Positions 33,677-43,727 of a DNA stretch of 49,069 bases are shown piece by piece (positions within the stretch are counted from its first letter, which is position 1; each line of letters starts with the position of its first letter). The position numbers and the translations under genes were made by a program. Source of the DNA: Glaciimonas sp. (GTDB taxonomy: Bacteria; Pseudomonadota; Gammaproteobacteria; Burkholderiales; Burkholderiaceae_D); NCBI GenBank assembly GCA_012927585.1, contig JABBOY010000020.1, positions 1 to 49,069 on the forward strand, given 5' to 3'. The notes under the pieces are model-generated. The model did not search any database, had not been told where the DNA came from, and worked only from the letters and a program-made list of their open reading frames with translations.

Positions 33677-36268
33677 ATGCGTGCTGATAAATTGACGACA
33701 AAATTACAAGAAGCCCTTGCAGACGCCCAAAGCTTGGCTGTGGGTAACGATAACCAATATATTGAGCCGGTTCATTTACTAACAGCCTTATTGAATCAGG
33801 ACGATAGCAGTGCACGTTCCCTGATGCAGCGGGCTGGCGTGAATATCGGCCGACTGTCCACCGCGCTAAAAGGTTCACTTGACCGTTTGGCGAAAGTAAG
33901 CGGTATCGGGGGCGATGTGCAAGTCGGACGCGAGCTTGGTTCTTTGCTGAATCTGGCCGATAAGGAAGCGCAAAAGCGCAACGATCAATTCATCGCAAGT
34001 GAAATGGTGCTGCTGGCGATGGCGGATGACAAGTCGGACGCCGGTAAGCTTTCGCGTGAAAACGGCTTGACACGCAAGTCATTGGAAGCTGCGATCATGG
34101 CCGTGCGCGGTGGTGCCAATGTGAATTCGCAGGAAGCTGAAGGGCAGCGCGAAGCTCTCAAAAAATACACCGTGGACCTGACTGAGCGAGCTAAGATGGG
34201 CAAGCTCGATCCAGTGATCGGACGTGATGATGAAATCCGTCGCGCCATCCAGGTGCTGCAACGCCGCACCAAAAACAATCCTGTTTTGATCGGCGAGCCA
34301 GGCGTGGGTAAGACTGCCATTGTGGAAGGCTTGGCGCAGCGCATCGTCAATGGCGAAGTGCCCGATAGTCTGAAGAACAAGCGCGTACTTTCCCTTGATA
34401 TGGCGGCTTTGGTGGCCGGGGCAAAATACCGCGGTGAATTTGAGGAACGGTTGAAGTCGGTGCTCAAGGAGTTGGCGCAGGACGAAGGCCAGACCATTGT
34501 ATTCATTGACGAACTGCACACCATGGTGGGTGCCGGCAAGGCCGAAGGGGCAATGGACGCCGGCAATATGCTGAAACCGGCCTTGGCGCGCGGAGAGTTG
34601 CATTGCGTCGGCGCCACCACTCTGGATGAGTACCGCAAATATGTTGAAAAAGATGCCGCACTGGAACGGCGTTTCCAGAAAGTTCTGGTGGACGAGCCCA
34701 GCGTGGAAGCGACTATCGCCATCTTGCGCGGATTGAAAGGGAAGTACGAAGTGCATCATGGGGTGGAGATTACCGACCCGGCCATCGTTGCAGCAGCCGA
34801 GTTATCGCATCGCTACATCACCGATCGTTTCCTGCCGGACAAGGCCATTGACTTGATCGACGAGGCAGCATCCAAGATCAAGATCGAAGGTGATTCCAAG
34901 CCGGAAGTAATGGACAAGCTTGACCGCCGCATCATCCAGCTAAAGATCGAGCGTGAAGCGGTTAAGAAGGAAAAAGATGAGGCATCACTCAAACGTCTCG
35001 GTCTGATTCAGGATGAAATCCTCAAACTTAAACGGGAGTATGCTGATTTCGAAGAGATATTAAAAGCGGAAAAGGCTAATGTACAGGGGAGTACCCATAT
35101 AAAGGAAGAAATCGAGAAAACGCGTCTGCAGATGGAAGAAGCGACCCGTCAGAGCGATTGGCAGACCGTGTCCGAGCTGCAGTACGGCAAACTGCCGGAA
35201 CTGGAAAAAGCGCTGGAAGCGCAAACGCAGCAAGATGCGCAAGTCGATAAACTGGTTGCAAGCAAGCCAAGATTGTTACGTACCCAAGTTGGCGCGGAGG
35301 AAATCGCCGAAGTCGTATCGCGCGCGACCGGGATTCCAGTGGCGAAAATGATGCAGGGCGAACGCGAAAAATTGCTGCACATGGAAGATGCCTTGCATCA
35401 ACGCGTGGTAGGACAGCATGAAGCAATCGTTGCCGTATCGGATGCGATCCGGCGTTCGCGTGCCGGTCTGGGCGACCCGAATCGGCCCTACGGCTCGTTC
35501 ATGTTCCTCGGCCCTACCGGCGTCGGCAAGACCGAGTTATGCAAGGCTCTGGCCACATTTCTGTTTGACACCGAGGAATCAATGATTCGCATTGACATGA
35601 GTGAATTCATGGAAAAACACTCGGTAGCGCGCCTGATCGGTGCGCCACCAGGTTATGTCGGTTACGACGAAGGTGGTTATTTGACAGAGGCGGTGCGACG
35701 CAAACCGTATAGCGTGATCTTGCTCGATGAAGTTGAAAAAGCACATCACGACGTATTTAATGTGCTATTGCAAGTGCTCGATGACGGCCGTATGACGGAT
35801 GGTCATGGACGTACCGTAGACTTCAAAAATACGGTAATCGTGATGACTTCTAACTTGGGTTCCCACAAAATTCAGGCGATGGAGGGCAACGATCCGGCGT
35901 TGATAAAAATGGAAGTAATGGCGGAAGTGAGAATGCACTTCCGTCCAGAATTCATCAACCGTATCGATGAAATCGTGGTATTCCATGCGCTCGATGAAAA
36001 AAACATCGGCGCTATCGCCAAAATCCAACTGAAAATTCTGGAGAAGCGGCTAGCGAGTCTAGAAATGGCGTTGGACATCTCTGATGAAGCATTGCAGAAA
36101 ATTGCAGAAGCGGGTTTTGATCCAGTATATGGCGCACGGCCACTGAAACGTGCCATCCAGCATGAAATCGAGAATCCACTCTCGAAACTGATATTGCAAG
36201 GCCAGTTTGGCCCTAAGGATGTAATCAAGATCGGTGTGCATGAAGGACGATTTACCTTCATGCGTTGA
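33677..36268 (+). CDS. clpB: ATP-dependent disaggregase ClpB
   Basis: An 863-aa Hsp100 that extracts proteins from aggregates with DnaK. It has the N-domain (1-145), AAA+ 1 with GEPGVGKT (K212, the same number as in E. coli), the coiled-coil M-domain (~400-525), AAA+ 2 with GPTGVGKTE (K618), and the C-domain. The M-domain and the N-terminal helices are those of ClpB, not of the T6SS ATPase ClpV. The start at 33677 follows TTGGAGT; the 20-codon upstream extension is not conserved in the family. In relatives clpB often follows moaE; here they are 15 kb apart. Confidence 0.96.
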   Translation: MRADKLTTKLQEALADAQSLAVGNDNQYIEPVHLLTALLNQDDSSARSLMQRAGVNIGRLSTALKGSLDRLAKVSGIGGDVQVGRELGSLLNLADKEAQKRNDQFIASEMVLLAMADDKSDAGKLSRENGLTRKSLEAAIMAVRGGANVNSQEAEGQREALKKYTVDLTERAKMGKLDPVIGRDDEIRRAIQVLQRRTKNNPVLIGEPGVGKTAIVEGLAQRIVNGEVPDSLKNKRVLSLDMAALVAGAKYRGEFEERLKSVLKELAQDEGQTIVFIDELHTMVGAGKAEGAMDAGNMLKPALARGELHCVGATTLDEYRKYVEKDAALERRFQKVLVDEPSVEATIAILRGLKGKYEVHHGVEITDPAIVAAAELSHRYITDRFLPDKAIDLIDEAASKIKIEGDSKPEVMDKLDRRIIQLKIEREAVKKEKDEASLKRLGLIQDEILKLKREYADFEEILKAEKANVQGSTHIKEEIEKTRLQMEEATRQSDWQTVSELQYGKLPELEKALEAQTQQDAQVDKLVASKPRLLRTQVGAEEIAEVVSRATGIPVAKMMQGEREKLLHMEDALHQRVVGQHEAIVAVSDAIRRSRAGLGDPNRPYGSFMFLGPTGVGKTELCKALATFLFDTEESMIRIDMSEFMEKHSVARLIGAPPGYVGYDEGGYLTEAVRRKPYSVILLDEVEKAHHDVFNVLLQVLDDGRMTDGHGRTVDFKNTVIVMTSNLGSHKIQAMEGNDPALIKMEVMAEVRMHFRPEFINRIDEIVVFHALDEKNIGAIAKIQLKILEKRLASLEMALDISDEALQKIAEAGFDPVYGARPLKRAIQHEIENPLSKLILQGQFGPKDVIKIGVHEGRFTFMR

Positions 36269-36399
36269 CCAGTTACGGCGAAAAAACCGCTGATAGATGC
36301 GAAGTATATATAGGGTAAAAAAATATAATAATCAAGCTACTGCTGTGGTCTAATTTAACAAGGTAAGGCTTGGCTTTGTCCGGGGCTGACCAGGATTTG

Positions 36400-36966
36400 G
36401 CTGTTACGTCGGTCGGTTTGAAACTCCTATCTCTAACAAAAGAAGGAGTTTCAAAGTGAAAAAGTACCAAAGTTTGAGTCATACGAGATCGGACTGCAAA
36501 TATCACATCATGTTTATCCCGAGGCGACGCAGGAAAATGATTTATGGGGCATTACGCAAGCACCTTGGCGAGATATTCCGGGAGTTGGCACCCCAAAGGC
36601 AGTGCGAGGCTGTCGAAGGCCATCTCATGAATGAGCATGTTCATATGTGTTTGAGTGTGCCGCCAAAGTATTAAATGTCAAACGTGGTTGGCTTTATCAA
36701 GGGTAAGAGTGCGATTTCGATAGCAAGGCATTTTGGAGGTTGGCAGAGAATTTTTACTGGAGAGGTATTTTGGGCGCGAGGCTACTTTGTCTCGATAATA
36801 GGGTTGGATGAAGAAATAGTTCGTGCCTACATCCCGTAATCAAGAGAAAGAAGATGATCGTTACGATCAAATGTTGTGGGACTGTAGCCGCCTTTAGGCG
36901 GATCACGGGTTACCAGCGCCTTTGAGGCACCCCCAGCAATAAACCTCCGGCTTTGCCAGAGGTAGT
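36400..36966 (+). mobile_element. IS200-type element (defective), approximate limits
   Basis: Left part: a 12-bp perfect hairpin TTTGAAACTCCT / AGGAGTTTCAAA (36417-36428, 36444-36455) that contains the transposase ribosome site, as in IS200. Right part: imperfect palindromes CCGCC-TTTA-GGCGG (~36888-36901), GCCT-TTG-AGGC (~36918) and CCTCCGGC-TTT-GCCAGAGG (36944-36962), the last like known IS200-family right ends. There are no terminal inverted repeats, as expected for the family. The exact ends are not determined. Confidence 0.7.
36456..36897 (+). pseudogene. IS200 TnpA (HUH tyrosine transposase) with nonsense and frameshift
   Basis: Starts GTG at 36456 (KKYQSLSHTRSDCKYHIMFIP). It contains the HUH motif EHVHM and the segment FWARGYFVS with the likely catalytic Tyr. 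Codon 73 is TAA at 36672-36674, where the family has Ser (KYSVSNVVG), consistent with a TCA to TAA change. A second lesion, one extra C in the ...YIP/R... region near 36833, moves the tail (NQEKEDDRYDQMLWD) to another frame ending at TAG 36895-36897. The transposase is dead; its ends might still move if an active copy exists. Confidence 0.85.
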
Positions 36967-36995
36967 GTAATTAAATTTCAGGAGCTAGCTTAACT

Positions 36996-38048
36996 ATGCC
37001 CGCGGTCAGCCAACAACTTAATCCAATTAATGATTCAGAGCCTTGTGGCGACGATTTATCGTTTTCTGCAGACCTTGATGCGATTGCGGAGGCGCGTCGT
37101 TTTGACGACCCTACGCTTGATCAAGGCGAATGGGTAACTGCACTCAAGGAGGCGGACTGGAACTTTGTTGTGCAACACTGCGCATCATTACTTAGTTTAA
37201 AAAGTAAGGATTTGCGTCTCGCCGTCTGGTTTGCGGAAGCTAGTACCAAGATAAAAAAATTTCGGGGTCTTGGCGACGGCTACAGCCTGATTAGTGGGCT
37301 ATGTGACAATTTTTGGGAAAATCTCCATCCGTTGGCGGAAGATGGTGATCAGGAAAGAAAAATCGGCAATCTGAGCTGGCTGCTCGCCCGCTCGGTGCAA
37401 TTAATCCATGAAATTCCGATCACGGAAGGCAAAGGCACGTCGTTCTCAAGCGTCGATTTTGAGTCTGCACGTACGCGGGCTGCGCATGCTGAAAAAATAG
37501 CAGCAGAAGGCGGTACGCCTGAGGAGGGGCTAAAGTTGACGGCCCTCGAAGCTGCGCGCCGTAAAAGCTCGCGCGGATTTTATGAAGAGCTGTTGGTGGA
37601 CTCGCGTTACTGTCAGGCCGCATTGCTTCAAATGGAAAAATCGGTCGATGTACGATTGGGCGTTGATGGGCCGGGATTTTCTGCTGCAAAAGACGCGCTG
37701 GACAATGTGATAATGACCATTGAGCGCTTTGCCGTGGATGCCGGAATCAAGACGCAGAATGCTGAATTGCTGCCTGCCGACTCAGGTCAGAGCCATACCC
37801 CCACGCCTACAGCGTTTAATGGTCCAATCCAGACCCGTGCACAGGCACTTGCGCAACTGCGCGCAGTCGCGGAATTTTTCAGACATACTGAACCGCATAG
37901 CCCGGTCGCTTATCTTGCAGACAAGGCCGCGAATTGGGGCGATTTGCCTTTGCATGCATGGCTAAGGGCAGTTATAAAAGACAGTGCTTCTCTGGCGCAC
38001 GTCGAAGAGCTGCTGGGCTTGCAAATCCCTGGGTCCGACGATCACTGA
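36996..38048 (+). CDS. tssA: Type VI secretion protein TssA
   Basis: A 350-aa TssA, which caps and guides sheath/tube assembly at the baseplate. ImpA-N domain at ~9-130 (EPCGDDLSFSADLDAIAEAR, then SKDLRLAVWFAEA and FWENLHPLAEDGD); a helical linker; the C-terminal domain includes RAQALAQLRAVAEFFRHTEP and WLRAVIKDSASLAHVEELLG, the short TssA1 type. AGGAG precedes the ATG. It lies on the opposite strand to the rest of the T6SS genes, converging with the OmpA gene 28 bp away. An IS200-like element ends ~30 bp upstream, so its promoter is either in that element or replaced. Confidence 0.93.
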   Translation: MPAVSQQLNPINDSEPCGDDLSFSADLDAIAEARRFDDPTLDQGEWVTALKEADWNFVVQHCASLLSLKSKDLRLAVWFAEASTKIKKFRGLGDGYSLISGLCDNFWENLHPLAEDGDQERKIGNLSWLLARSVQLIHEIPITEGKGTSFSSVDFESARTRAAHAEKIAAEGGTPEEGLKLTALEAARRKSSRGFYEELLVDSRYCQAALLQMEKSVDVRLGVDGPGFSAAKDALDNVIMTIERFAVDAGIKTQNAELLPADSGQSHTPTPTAFNGPIQTRAQALAQLRAVAEFFRHTEPHSPVAYLADKAANWGDLPLHAWLRAVIKDSASLAHVEELLGLQIPGSDDH

Positions 38049-38076
38049 CGGACGCCAGGACTGCGAGAAAAAAAAT

Positions 38077-38859
38077 TTACTGTGCGATTCTGAATTCAAT
38101 GCGCCGATTGCGCGCGCGTCCACCGGACGAATCATTGCTTGCGACTGGGCGATCCGGCCCTTGCCCGGAGGTGGACAGCAAGCCTTCGTTGATACCTTTA
38201 CTATTGAGATAAACTTTAACCGCATCGGCGCGTGCTTGGCTCAACGCCAGGTTGCTCACGCGCAGACCACTGCCGTCAGTGTGCCCGATGATTTCCACTT
38301 TCTTTCCCTTGAACTTTTGTAACGCGACAGCCATCTCATCCAAGATGGCTTTCCCCACTGGAGTGAGCGTAGTCTGGCCACTTTCGAACTCGACAATGCG
38401 GTTTGCGAGCGTATTATCCAGAACACTTTGTTCGGATACGGACGCGGACACGCGCAAGCCGTTGTTGACAGTGTAGGTCGGATTGAGATTGGTGGCGATC
38501 TCACTGGCGATTTGCTGACGTTGCGCTTCGTTGGCGACCTCGCCGCGCACGCTCACAGCATTGCCATCGATTGTCAACTGGCCGCGGCTAATGAGTTTCA
38601 GGTTCGGGTTAATTAATTTTTGGACATAGCCATTCCAGTTCGGCGGCAACACGACGGAACCGATGGCGATCTGATCAACCACTTTGTCGGCACCATATAG
38701 TTCGCGTAAACGTGCCAGCGCGCTGGCTTTACTGGCTTCGTCGGGTACCGTGCCGGTTATGAGAACCTGCCCCGGATTGGGTATTGCAACCGCTGGGGTA
38801 GCGTTTTGTGCCCATCCAAGGGCGGAGATGAAGTACAGAGTGATCCACAGGTAACGCAT
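38077..38859 (-). CDS. T6SS-linked OmpA-family protein
   Basis: A 260-aa exported protein (signal peptide to ~A19, ISALGWA/QNA). It has BON-like repeats at ~30-135 and an OmpA-C peptidoglycan-binding domain at ~145-260 (VEIIGHTDGSG, NLALSQARADAVKVYLNSKG, ARNRRIEFRI). It probably anchors the T6SS machinery or a neighbour to peptidoglycan, a role filled by TagL/TagP-like proteins elsewhere. Start 38859 (MRYLWITL) is chosen: GGAG lies before it and it leaves a 4-bp gap to tagF, against an overlap for the upstream ATG at 38886. Confidence 0.88.
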   Translation of the reverse strand: MRYLWITLYFISALGWAQNATPAVAIPNPGQVLITGTVPDEASKASALARLRELYGADKVVDQIAIGSVVLPPNWNGYVQKLINPNLKLISRGQLTIDGNAVSVRGEVANEAQRQQIASEIATNLNPTYTVNNGLRVSASVSEQSVLDNTLANRIVEFESGQTTLTPVGKAILDEMAVALQKFKGKKVEIIGHTDGSGLRVSNLALSQARADAVKVYLNSKGINEGLLSTSGQGPDRPVASNDSSGGRARNRRIEFRIAQ

Positions 38860-38863
38860 GGCG

Positions 38864-39850
38864 TTAAGCTCCAATAAACGCTTCACGAAACGAATCGTGA
38901 GCGGATTTTAAGGAAAGATTGGGTTGCGACAGATAGCTGGATAATTTTTTGACGCCATAGTCGGTGTCAAGCTGGTCCTCGATCCAGTCGGCGTCTTCGA
39001 AGGCAATATGATGCTCGGCACCAATTTGTGGATTGATGATCGCGTGCAGCGTACGGGCGGATGCGCCGCTGAAGCCGAGAACCATACTGGGCTTGTTCTC
39101 AATTCGTGTGAAGAAAATGGCAAGCTCAAAATCGGCGCGGTGCAAGAACGGCGTGATCAGATGCATCCAAAATGTAGCAACCAGATAGCGGTATACCGGG
39201 TCGTTCGGCAGCGGGAGAATAAGACTCTTTTCCAGACGACTAGAACTGCTAGCCATCACCGGCTGCAGTAAAAAACCGAGCGCTAAAAGCAATTGCCGCG
39301 AGGTTCCTTTGAAGCCTGATTGCGCCAACAGCGCATCTAGCGCGCCGATGGTTTGCATATCGAGGAAATCAGAAAACGCGGCATCATAAGCGGTAGTGTT
39401 GAGTTCAAGAGCGACCACCGTGGCTGCTAGATTTTGTAGCGGCGTTGCCGGATCGCTTGCGGTCATTACATTTTCTGTCAATAGCTCGAGTCGACTCCAC
39501 AGGCGCGACAGTATCATCGGGCTGCGTTTGACGAATTCGCAGGGTTCGTCGATATCCATCGCGCTCATAGATATAAATGGAAACCTCCGGTGGGCCTGGT
39601 CGGAGCTGGCGAACAAATGGCCTGCAATGGCATGCCTGCTGCTTGGACCTATGAAAGCAAAATGCAATGGCGCGACGTCATCGTAAATAATCTTCCAGCG
39701 AGGATCGGTAGACAGCAGATCCATTGACTGCGCCAGCCAGTTATCCAGCAAGGTGATCAACGCGATATTGTCGGCAGCCTTAATGAAGTCTCCATGTGAC
39801 GGAACTTTTCCAAAATAGCCAACTTTGGTTTGTGTTGCGATGCTACTCAT
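38864..39850 (-). CDS. tagF: T6SS-associated protein TagF (ImpM)
   Basis: A 328-aa ImpM/TagF protein; in other systems TagF is a post-translational repressor of T6SS assembly. The N-terminal signature GYFGKVPSHGDFIK is clear, and the C-terminal half is the larger betaproteobacterial form. Its ATG overlaps the tssM stop (ATGA), so tssM and tagF are coupled. No PpkA/PppA kinase-phosphatase pair is in the window. Confidence 0.9.
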   Translation of the reverse strand: MSSIATQTKVGYFGKVPSHGDFIKAADNIALITLLDNWLAQSMDLLSTDPRWKIIYDDVAPLHFAFIGPSSRHAIAGHLFASSDQAHRRFPFISMSAMDIDEPCEFVKRSPMILSRLWSRLELLTENVMTASDPATPLQNLAATVVALELNTTAYDAAFSDFLDMQTIGALDALLAQSGFKGTSRQLLLALGFLLQPVMASSSSRLEKSLILPLPNDPVYRYLVATFWMHLITPFLHRADFELAIFFTRIENKPSMVLGFSGASARTLHAIINPQIGAEHHIAFEDADWIEDQLDTDYGVKKLSSYLSQPNLSLKSAHDSFREAFIGA

Positions 39851-42800
39851 TGGGCCACTCCCAATGCGCGTGGTGCTACTGGCGCGATTGCACCCTCCAT
39901 CTTAGAATTGGCAATGACACTGGCGGTAGCTGCGGTCTGAGCGACAGATGCAGGCGCGCCGCCGGCAATCGATTCAGGTAATTTGATGCCGCGCAAGCTT
40001 GGCGTGGTTCTCGTGTCTGAGGTGGCCCCCGATGCCTGGGGGCTGCTGATGATTTTCAGATCAACCGATACCGAGGCGCCGCCACCGACCCAGTTAAGCT
40101 CAAAAACGCCGCTGGCCTTGCGCTTGCGGGTAGCGGAATTGATGAGCCGTTCAAGCCCGAACCGGCCTGGCTGGTTAGCGACTTCAACGGTGCGGCCGTC
40201 GAAGGTAACAGCGGTAATGCGCGCTCCGGGCACACCCTGAGGATTGGGCCAAATAAAGTTAGTCCACTGTGTCTGTGTATTGCGGTAACGTAGTTGCTGT
40301 CCGTCAATTTCAATCGTGTATTCCAACGTGCCGGGCGCAGGTAAAGGCTGAATTTGAAACACGGACTGCGAATCGGACGTTCCGCCGGTCGATGCTGCCG
40401 ACCCTGCTGCGCCTTGCGGTGTGACCCAGCCCGCAAAATTACTGACGACAACCGGCGACAGATTGATACCCATGTTCGCCCATGTCTTCGGTGCAAGCAT
40501 ATCGCCGCGCCGAACCACAAGCGGCCCCATTGATGTTGTGACGAATTTAGCGATCGCACCGTCAGCACCGAAGATTGCGCCGATTTCAGCGTTATTTGCC
40601 TCAATCTTTGAATCAGCTGTGAACGGATATTTCCCGGCCAGAGTTTTCTGGAAAGGTTCGTACACTTGTGCCAGCCAGACCTTGTTTATTTCGTTCTCGG
40701 TAGGTTTGATGATGACCGTGAACGCCTGTATCAGCGGCCGCACCAACAGGGGCCGGATCGATAGTTTTTGTGAATCTGTCATGCCGGTCAACATTTGCTC
40801 ATCAACATATTTTAATGCGTCGGACAACTCGGAGCTGCTGCCTTCGAGTGTTTGCTGCAACAATTGTTTTGCGCCGGGCCCTGTGTCACCTTGATTTTTA
40901 ATGAGATTAAAACGTGTGCGCAGCTTGGACAAGGATTCCAGGTATCCGCGCATCAACGACGATTCCTTATCCTTGCTAATAACAAGTTTGGCTACACCAG
41001 CGAACTCTTTGCCGACCGGGCCCATAGGAATGTCGCCGGTGGGGCCGGTCATGTTGACGTTGACAGGTATTGGCGTCTGTCGCAGGATCGTTTCCTTAAG
41101 CCAGCCGATAAAACCGCGCTGGACGCGCAACAAGCCTGTATTGACCAGCGACGGATTGTCCCAAGACGTTTCCTGATACACCGCATTGACCAACTTGTCG
41201 ATTGGGGAGGTCAATGGATCGCCGAGGCGGTTCATTGCCGTCACGGCAGTATCGAATCCATTCAAATCAGCTACTGCCACACCCTGCACAAACTTCTGCC
41301 ATTCCTTCGCATATTCAATCTTGTACTGATTGACCAACGCTTTCTGGATTTGCTCTGGGCTACCCTCCAAAGTCAGGTCATCCTTAGATGCAGTTTTTAA
41401 AACCCAATCGGCGCTTTGTAGTTCTTTATTTGCAGCTTCCTTGAAGGCATTTTCAACGAATTTTTCCCATGCGTCGCGAGTGAATGTTCCTGAAATAGCA
41501 TAACTGCCGACTATCAGTCCCTTGTCTTGATCACCGACAATACGGGCTACTGTCATGCTCGGAAAGCGGGTTGATGCGCGTGCCTTGACATCAGCATACA
41601 CACGATCGCGCGCAGGCATACCGCGCACCACCCGGCGCAGATTTTCGCGTGTTTGATCAACCAGCGATAGTTTGCGATCCATCGTGGGCCACGACGGATC
41701 GTTGATTTGTCCTAGCGAGAAGCTTATCAAGCGCTCGGCACTGCGAATCATTTGTTCGCGTGGCATGGTACCCCGATGACTCTCAAGCCAGCCACGCCAG
41801 AAGCGGGCTAGCTGATCGTTAAGGTGGCTGGTTTCGGCGCGCGACTTGTCGCTCAGCATCAGATAGGTCTTGAGTGCGTTATAGGCATCTTCGACGCTGG
41901 CAGGCGATACATCCTTATACGGATGGGCACTGTTGCCGGCCGCTAAACGAGTGCCGGATGTGGTTCCGGAAACCGACACGCCAGCGAACTGCGGCGGCTG
42001 CGTCATGGGCTCAAGCTTATCGGTTCCGCTGTTAACTTCTACCAGAAAAGCCTCGATATTGGCCGTGACCGGTTTCAGAATGACTTCTTTGATGCCGGAG
42101 TAATACTCCTCGCGCAACTTGCGCTCCAGCAAATCACCTTGATAGAGTCCCATACTGACCGACAGCGGTCGGTCAGTATGGAATTTATCGAGTTGCTCTA
42201 TGCGATCTTGCAGAATTTCCAACGCTTCAAAACGGGATTGCAAGTCGAGACGTTTATCTTGCAACTTTACAATCTTATCAAGATCGGCCTGAACATTGGC
42301 GACCAATTGCTTGTTCCCAATGTACGACCAACTCCATCCACCCAGCGTCAGCCCAACGAACGCTGTTGCCGCGAAGAAAGCGGCATAACGCAGCTTTGTC
42401 TTGTTCGGACTCGCGTATTGCGACACCAATTGTTGGTCGGCGAAAATGACTTGTTTGAATAAATTCAACAGGAAGAAGCCGTGTTTGGAATAAATTTCAG
42501 GTTGCTCCTGCGGCTGCAGTTCCAAGCCGAAACGGTCAGCGATGCGCTGGGATGACGTGCCGGCGGCCGTACCTTCCTGTAATGCACTGGTGAAATAAAA
42601 ACCGCGAAACACCGGTTTGAATTGAAACGGATTTTCCTCAAATAGGGTGGCGACAAACGAGCGCAATACGCCTTTGACAGACGAGAACTCAAGAGGAAAA
42701 GTCAGCACGCCAGGGGGCATGCGCTCTCCTCGATTCATGGCCATGCTGGCCAGACTCATTTCCTTCAAGCCGTCATACAGTTCATCGAAGCGGGCGTCGA

Positions 42801-43701
42801 AGAAACTCAATACTTCCTGGCCTGTATTGTTACGGTTGTATGGCAGTGTTGCGCCCCACACCCGATCTCTTTCGGTGCGTTCGCTGTCGAGGAAAAATTC
42901 GTTGAAGCCGGTGATCAGATCTGCCTTGGTGAACATCACATAGACCGGCGCAAATACTTCAAGCCGCTCGGTAAGTTCCTGGACGCGCTGGCGCAGATTC
43001 TTCGCCAGATTGATGCCGAATTCAGGTCGATTGCCGGTTAATTCCGCAATGCTGACCGCGATGATGATGCCATTGATCGGTGCCTGTTTGCGATGCTTTT
43101 TGAGCAGACTCAGGAAGCTGAACCATTCTTCACGGTCTTCGTCGTACACTGAATATCGGCCTGCAGTATCAAGCAGAATGCCGTCGGTCGTAAAGAACCA
43201 GTCGCAGTTGCGTGTGCCGCCGATACCTTGAATGATCTTGCCATTCTTATCCGCAAACGGAAATTGCAAGCCCGAATTGGTAATGGCAGTACTTTTTCCT
43301 GCGGCAGGATTGCCGATCACCATATACCAAGGTAACTCATATAGCGCCGACGCACCGGAGTTAAGGCCAAGTTTCGAATTCTTGATCGTTGTAATCGCTT
43401 CCAGCATGCGCTGGCGTACCGCTTCGACTTCATCGCGCTTGATGTTGTCGGTCTTAGAGGATGTTTTGTCGACTTGCCGCTCCAGCATGTCGCCAAACTG
43501 CTGCGATGCTTGCCCTGCACGCCAGCGTTTGAATAGCCAGAACGACAACCACGCTACGAATGCAGCAAGCAAAATGATCGCGACCCAAATCGCGGCAATT
43601 TGTAACGCGCGGGCACCGAGAAACAGGAACGCTGCTAGTGCTGCGAAACCGATGATGACCAATGTGCGCGTGTCAGTGAGGAATTGCCAAATTCTTTGCA
43701 T
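39847..43701 (-). CDS. tssM: Type VI secretion membrane-complex protein TssM (IcmF)
   Basis: A 1284-aa inner-membrane protein that spans the periplasm with TssJ and TssL. TM1 at ~11-30 and TM2 at ~34-56; the cytoplasmic NTPase domain has Walker A GNPAAGKST at 130-138 and the IcmF-typical DTAGRY; TM3 at ~435-455; a large periplasmic region follows, ending in a beta-rich DUF1215/ImcF-related and C-terminal part (~1000-1230). The length is normal. The Walker motif is intact, so ATP hydrolysis is possible. No TssL or TssJ is adjacent in this window, which is unusual because tssL normally precedes tssM. Confidence 0.95.
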   Translation of the reverse strand: MQRIWQFLTDTRTLVIIGFAALAAFLFLGARALQIAAIWVAIILLAAFVAWLSFWLFKRWRAGQASQQFGDMLERQVDKTSSKTDNIKRDEVEAVRQRMLEAITTIKNSKLGLNSGASALYELPWYMVIGNPAAGKSTAITNSGLQFPFADKNGKIIQGIGGTRNCDWFFTTDGILLDTAGRYSVYDEDREEWFSFLSLLKKHRKQAPINGIIIAVSIAELTGNRPEFGINLAKNLRQRVQELTERLEVFAPVYVMFTKADLITGFNEFFLDSERTERDRVWGATLPYNRNNTGQEVLSFFDARFDELYDGLKEMSLASMAMNRGERMPPGVLTFPLEFSSVKGVLRSFVATLFEENPFQFKPVFRGFYFTSALQEGTAAGTSSQRIADRFGLELQPQEQPEIYSKHGFFLLNLFKQVIFADQQLVSQYASPNKTKLRYAAFFAATAFVGLTLGGWSWSYIGNKQLVANVQADLDKIVKLQDKRLDLQSRFEALEILQDRIEQLDKFHTDRPLSVSMGLYQGDLLERKLREEYYSGIKEVILKPVTANIEAFLVEVNSGTDKLEPMTQPPQFAGVSVSGTTSGTRLAAGNSAHPYKDVSPASVEDAYNALKTYLMLSDKSRAETSHLNDQLARFWRGWLESHRGTMPREQMIRSAERLISFSLGQINDPSWPTMDRKLSLVDQTRENLRRVVRGMPARDRVYADVKARASTRFPSMTVARIVGDQDKGLIVGSYAISGTFTRDAWEKFVENAFKEAANKELQSADWVLKTASKDDLTLEGSPEQIQKALVNQYKIEYAKEWQKFVQGVAVADLNGFDTAVTAMNRLGDPLTSPIDKLVNAVYQETSWDNPSLVNTGLLRVQRGFIGWLKETILRQTPIPVNVNMTGPTGDIPMGPVGKEFAGVAKLVISKDKESSLMRGYLESLSKLRTRFNLIKNQGDTGPGAKQLLQQTLEGSSSELSDALKYVDEQMLTGMTDSQKLSIRPLLVRPLIQAFTVIIKPTENEINKVWLAQVYEPFQKTLAGKYPFTADSKIEANNAEIGAIFGADGAIAKFVTTSMGPLVVRRGDMLAPKTWANMGINLSPVVVSNFAGWVTPQGAAGSAASTGGTSDSQSVFQIQPLPAPGTLEYTIEIDGQQLRYRNTQTQWTNFIWPNPQGVPGARITAVTFDGRTVEVANQPGRFGLERLINSATRKRKASGVFELNWVGGGASVSVDLKIISSPQASGATSDTRTTPSLRGIKLPESIAGGAPASVAQTAATASVIANSKMEGAIAPVAPRALGVAQ

Positions 43702-43727
43702 AATTGAGACGTAATTTTAGGTTGGGT

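Noticed and set aside
33677-36268. ClpB as the T6SS ATPase ClpV
   Set aside because: The sequence has the ClpB M-domain and numbering, and no ClpV N-terminal VipB-binding features; position fits the general chaperone.
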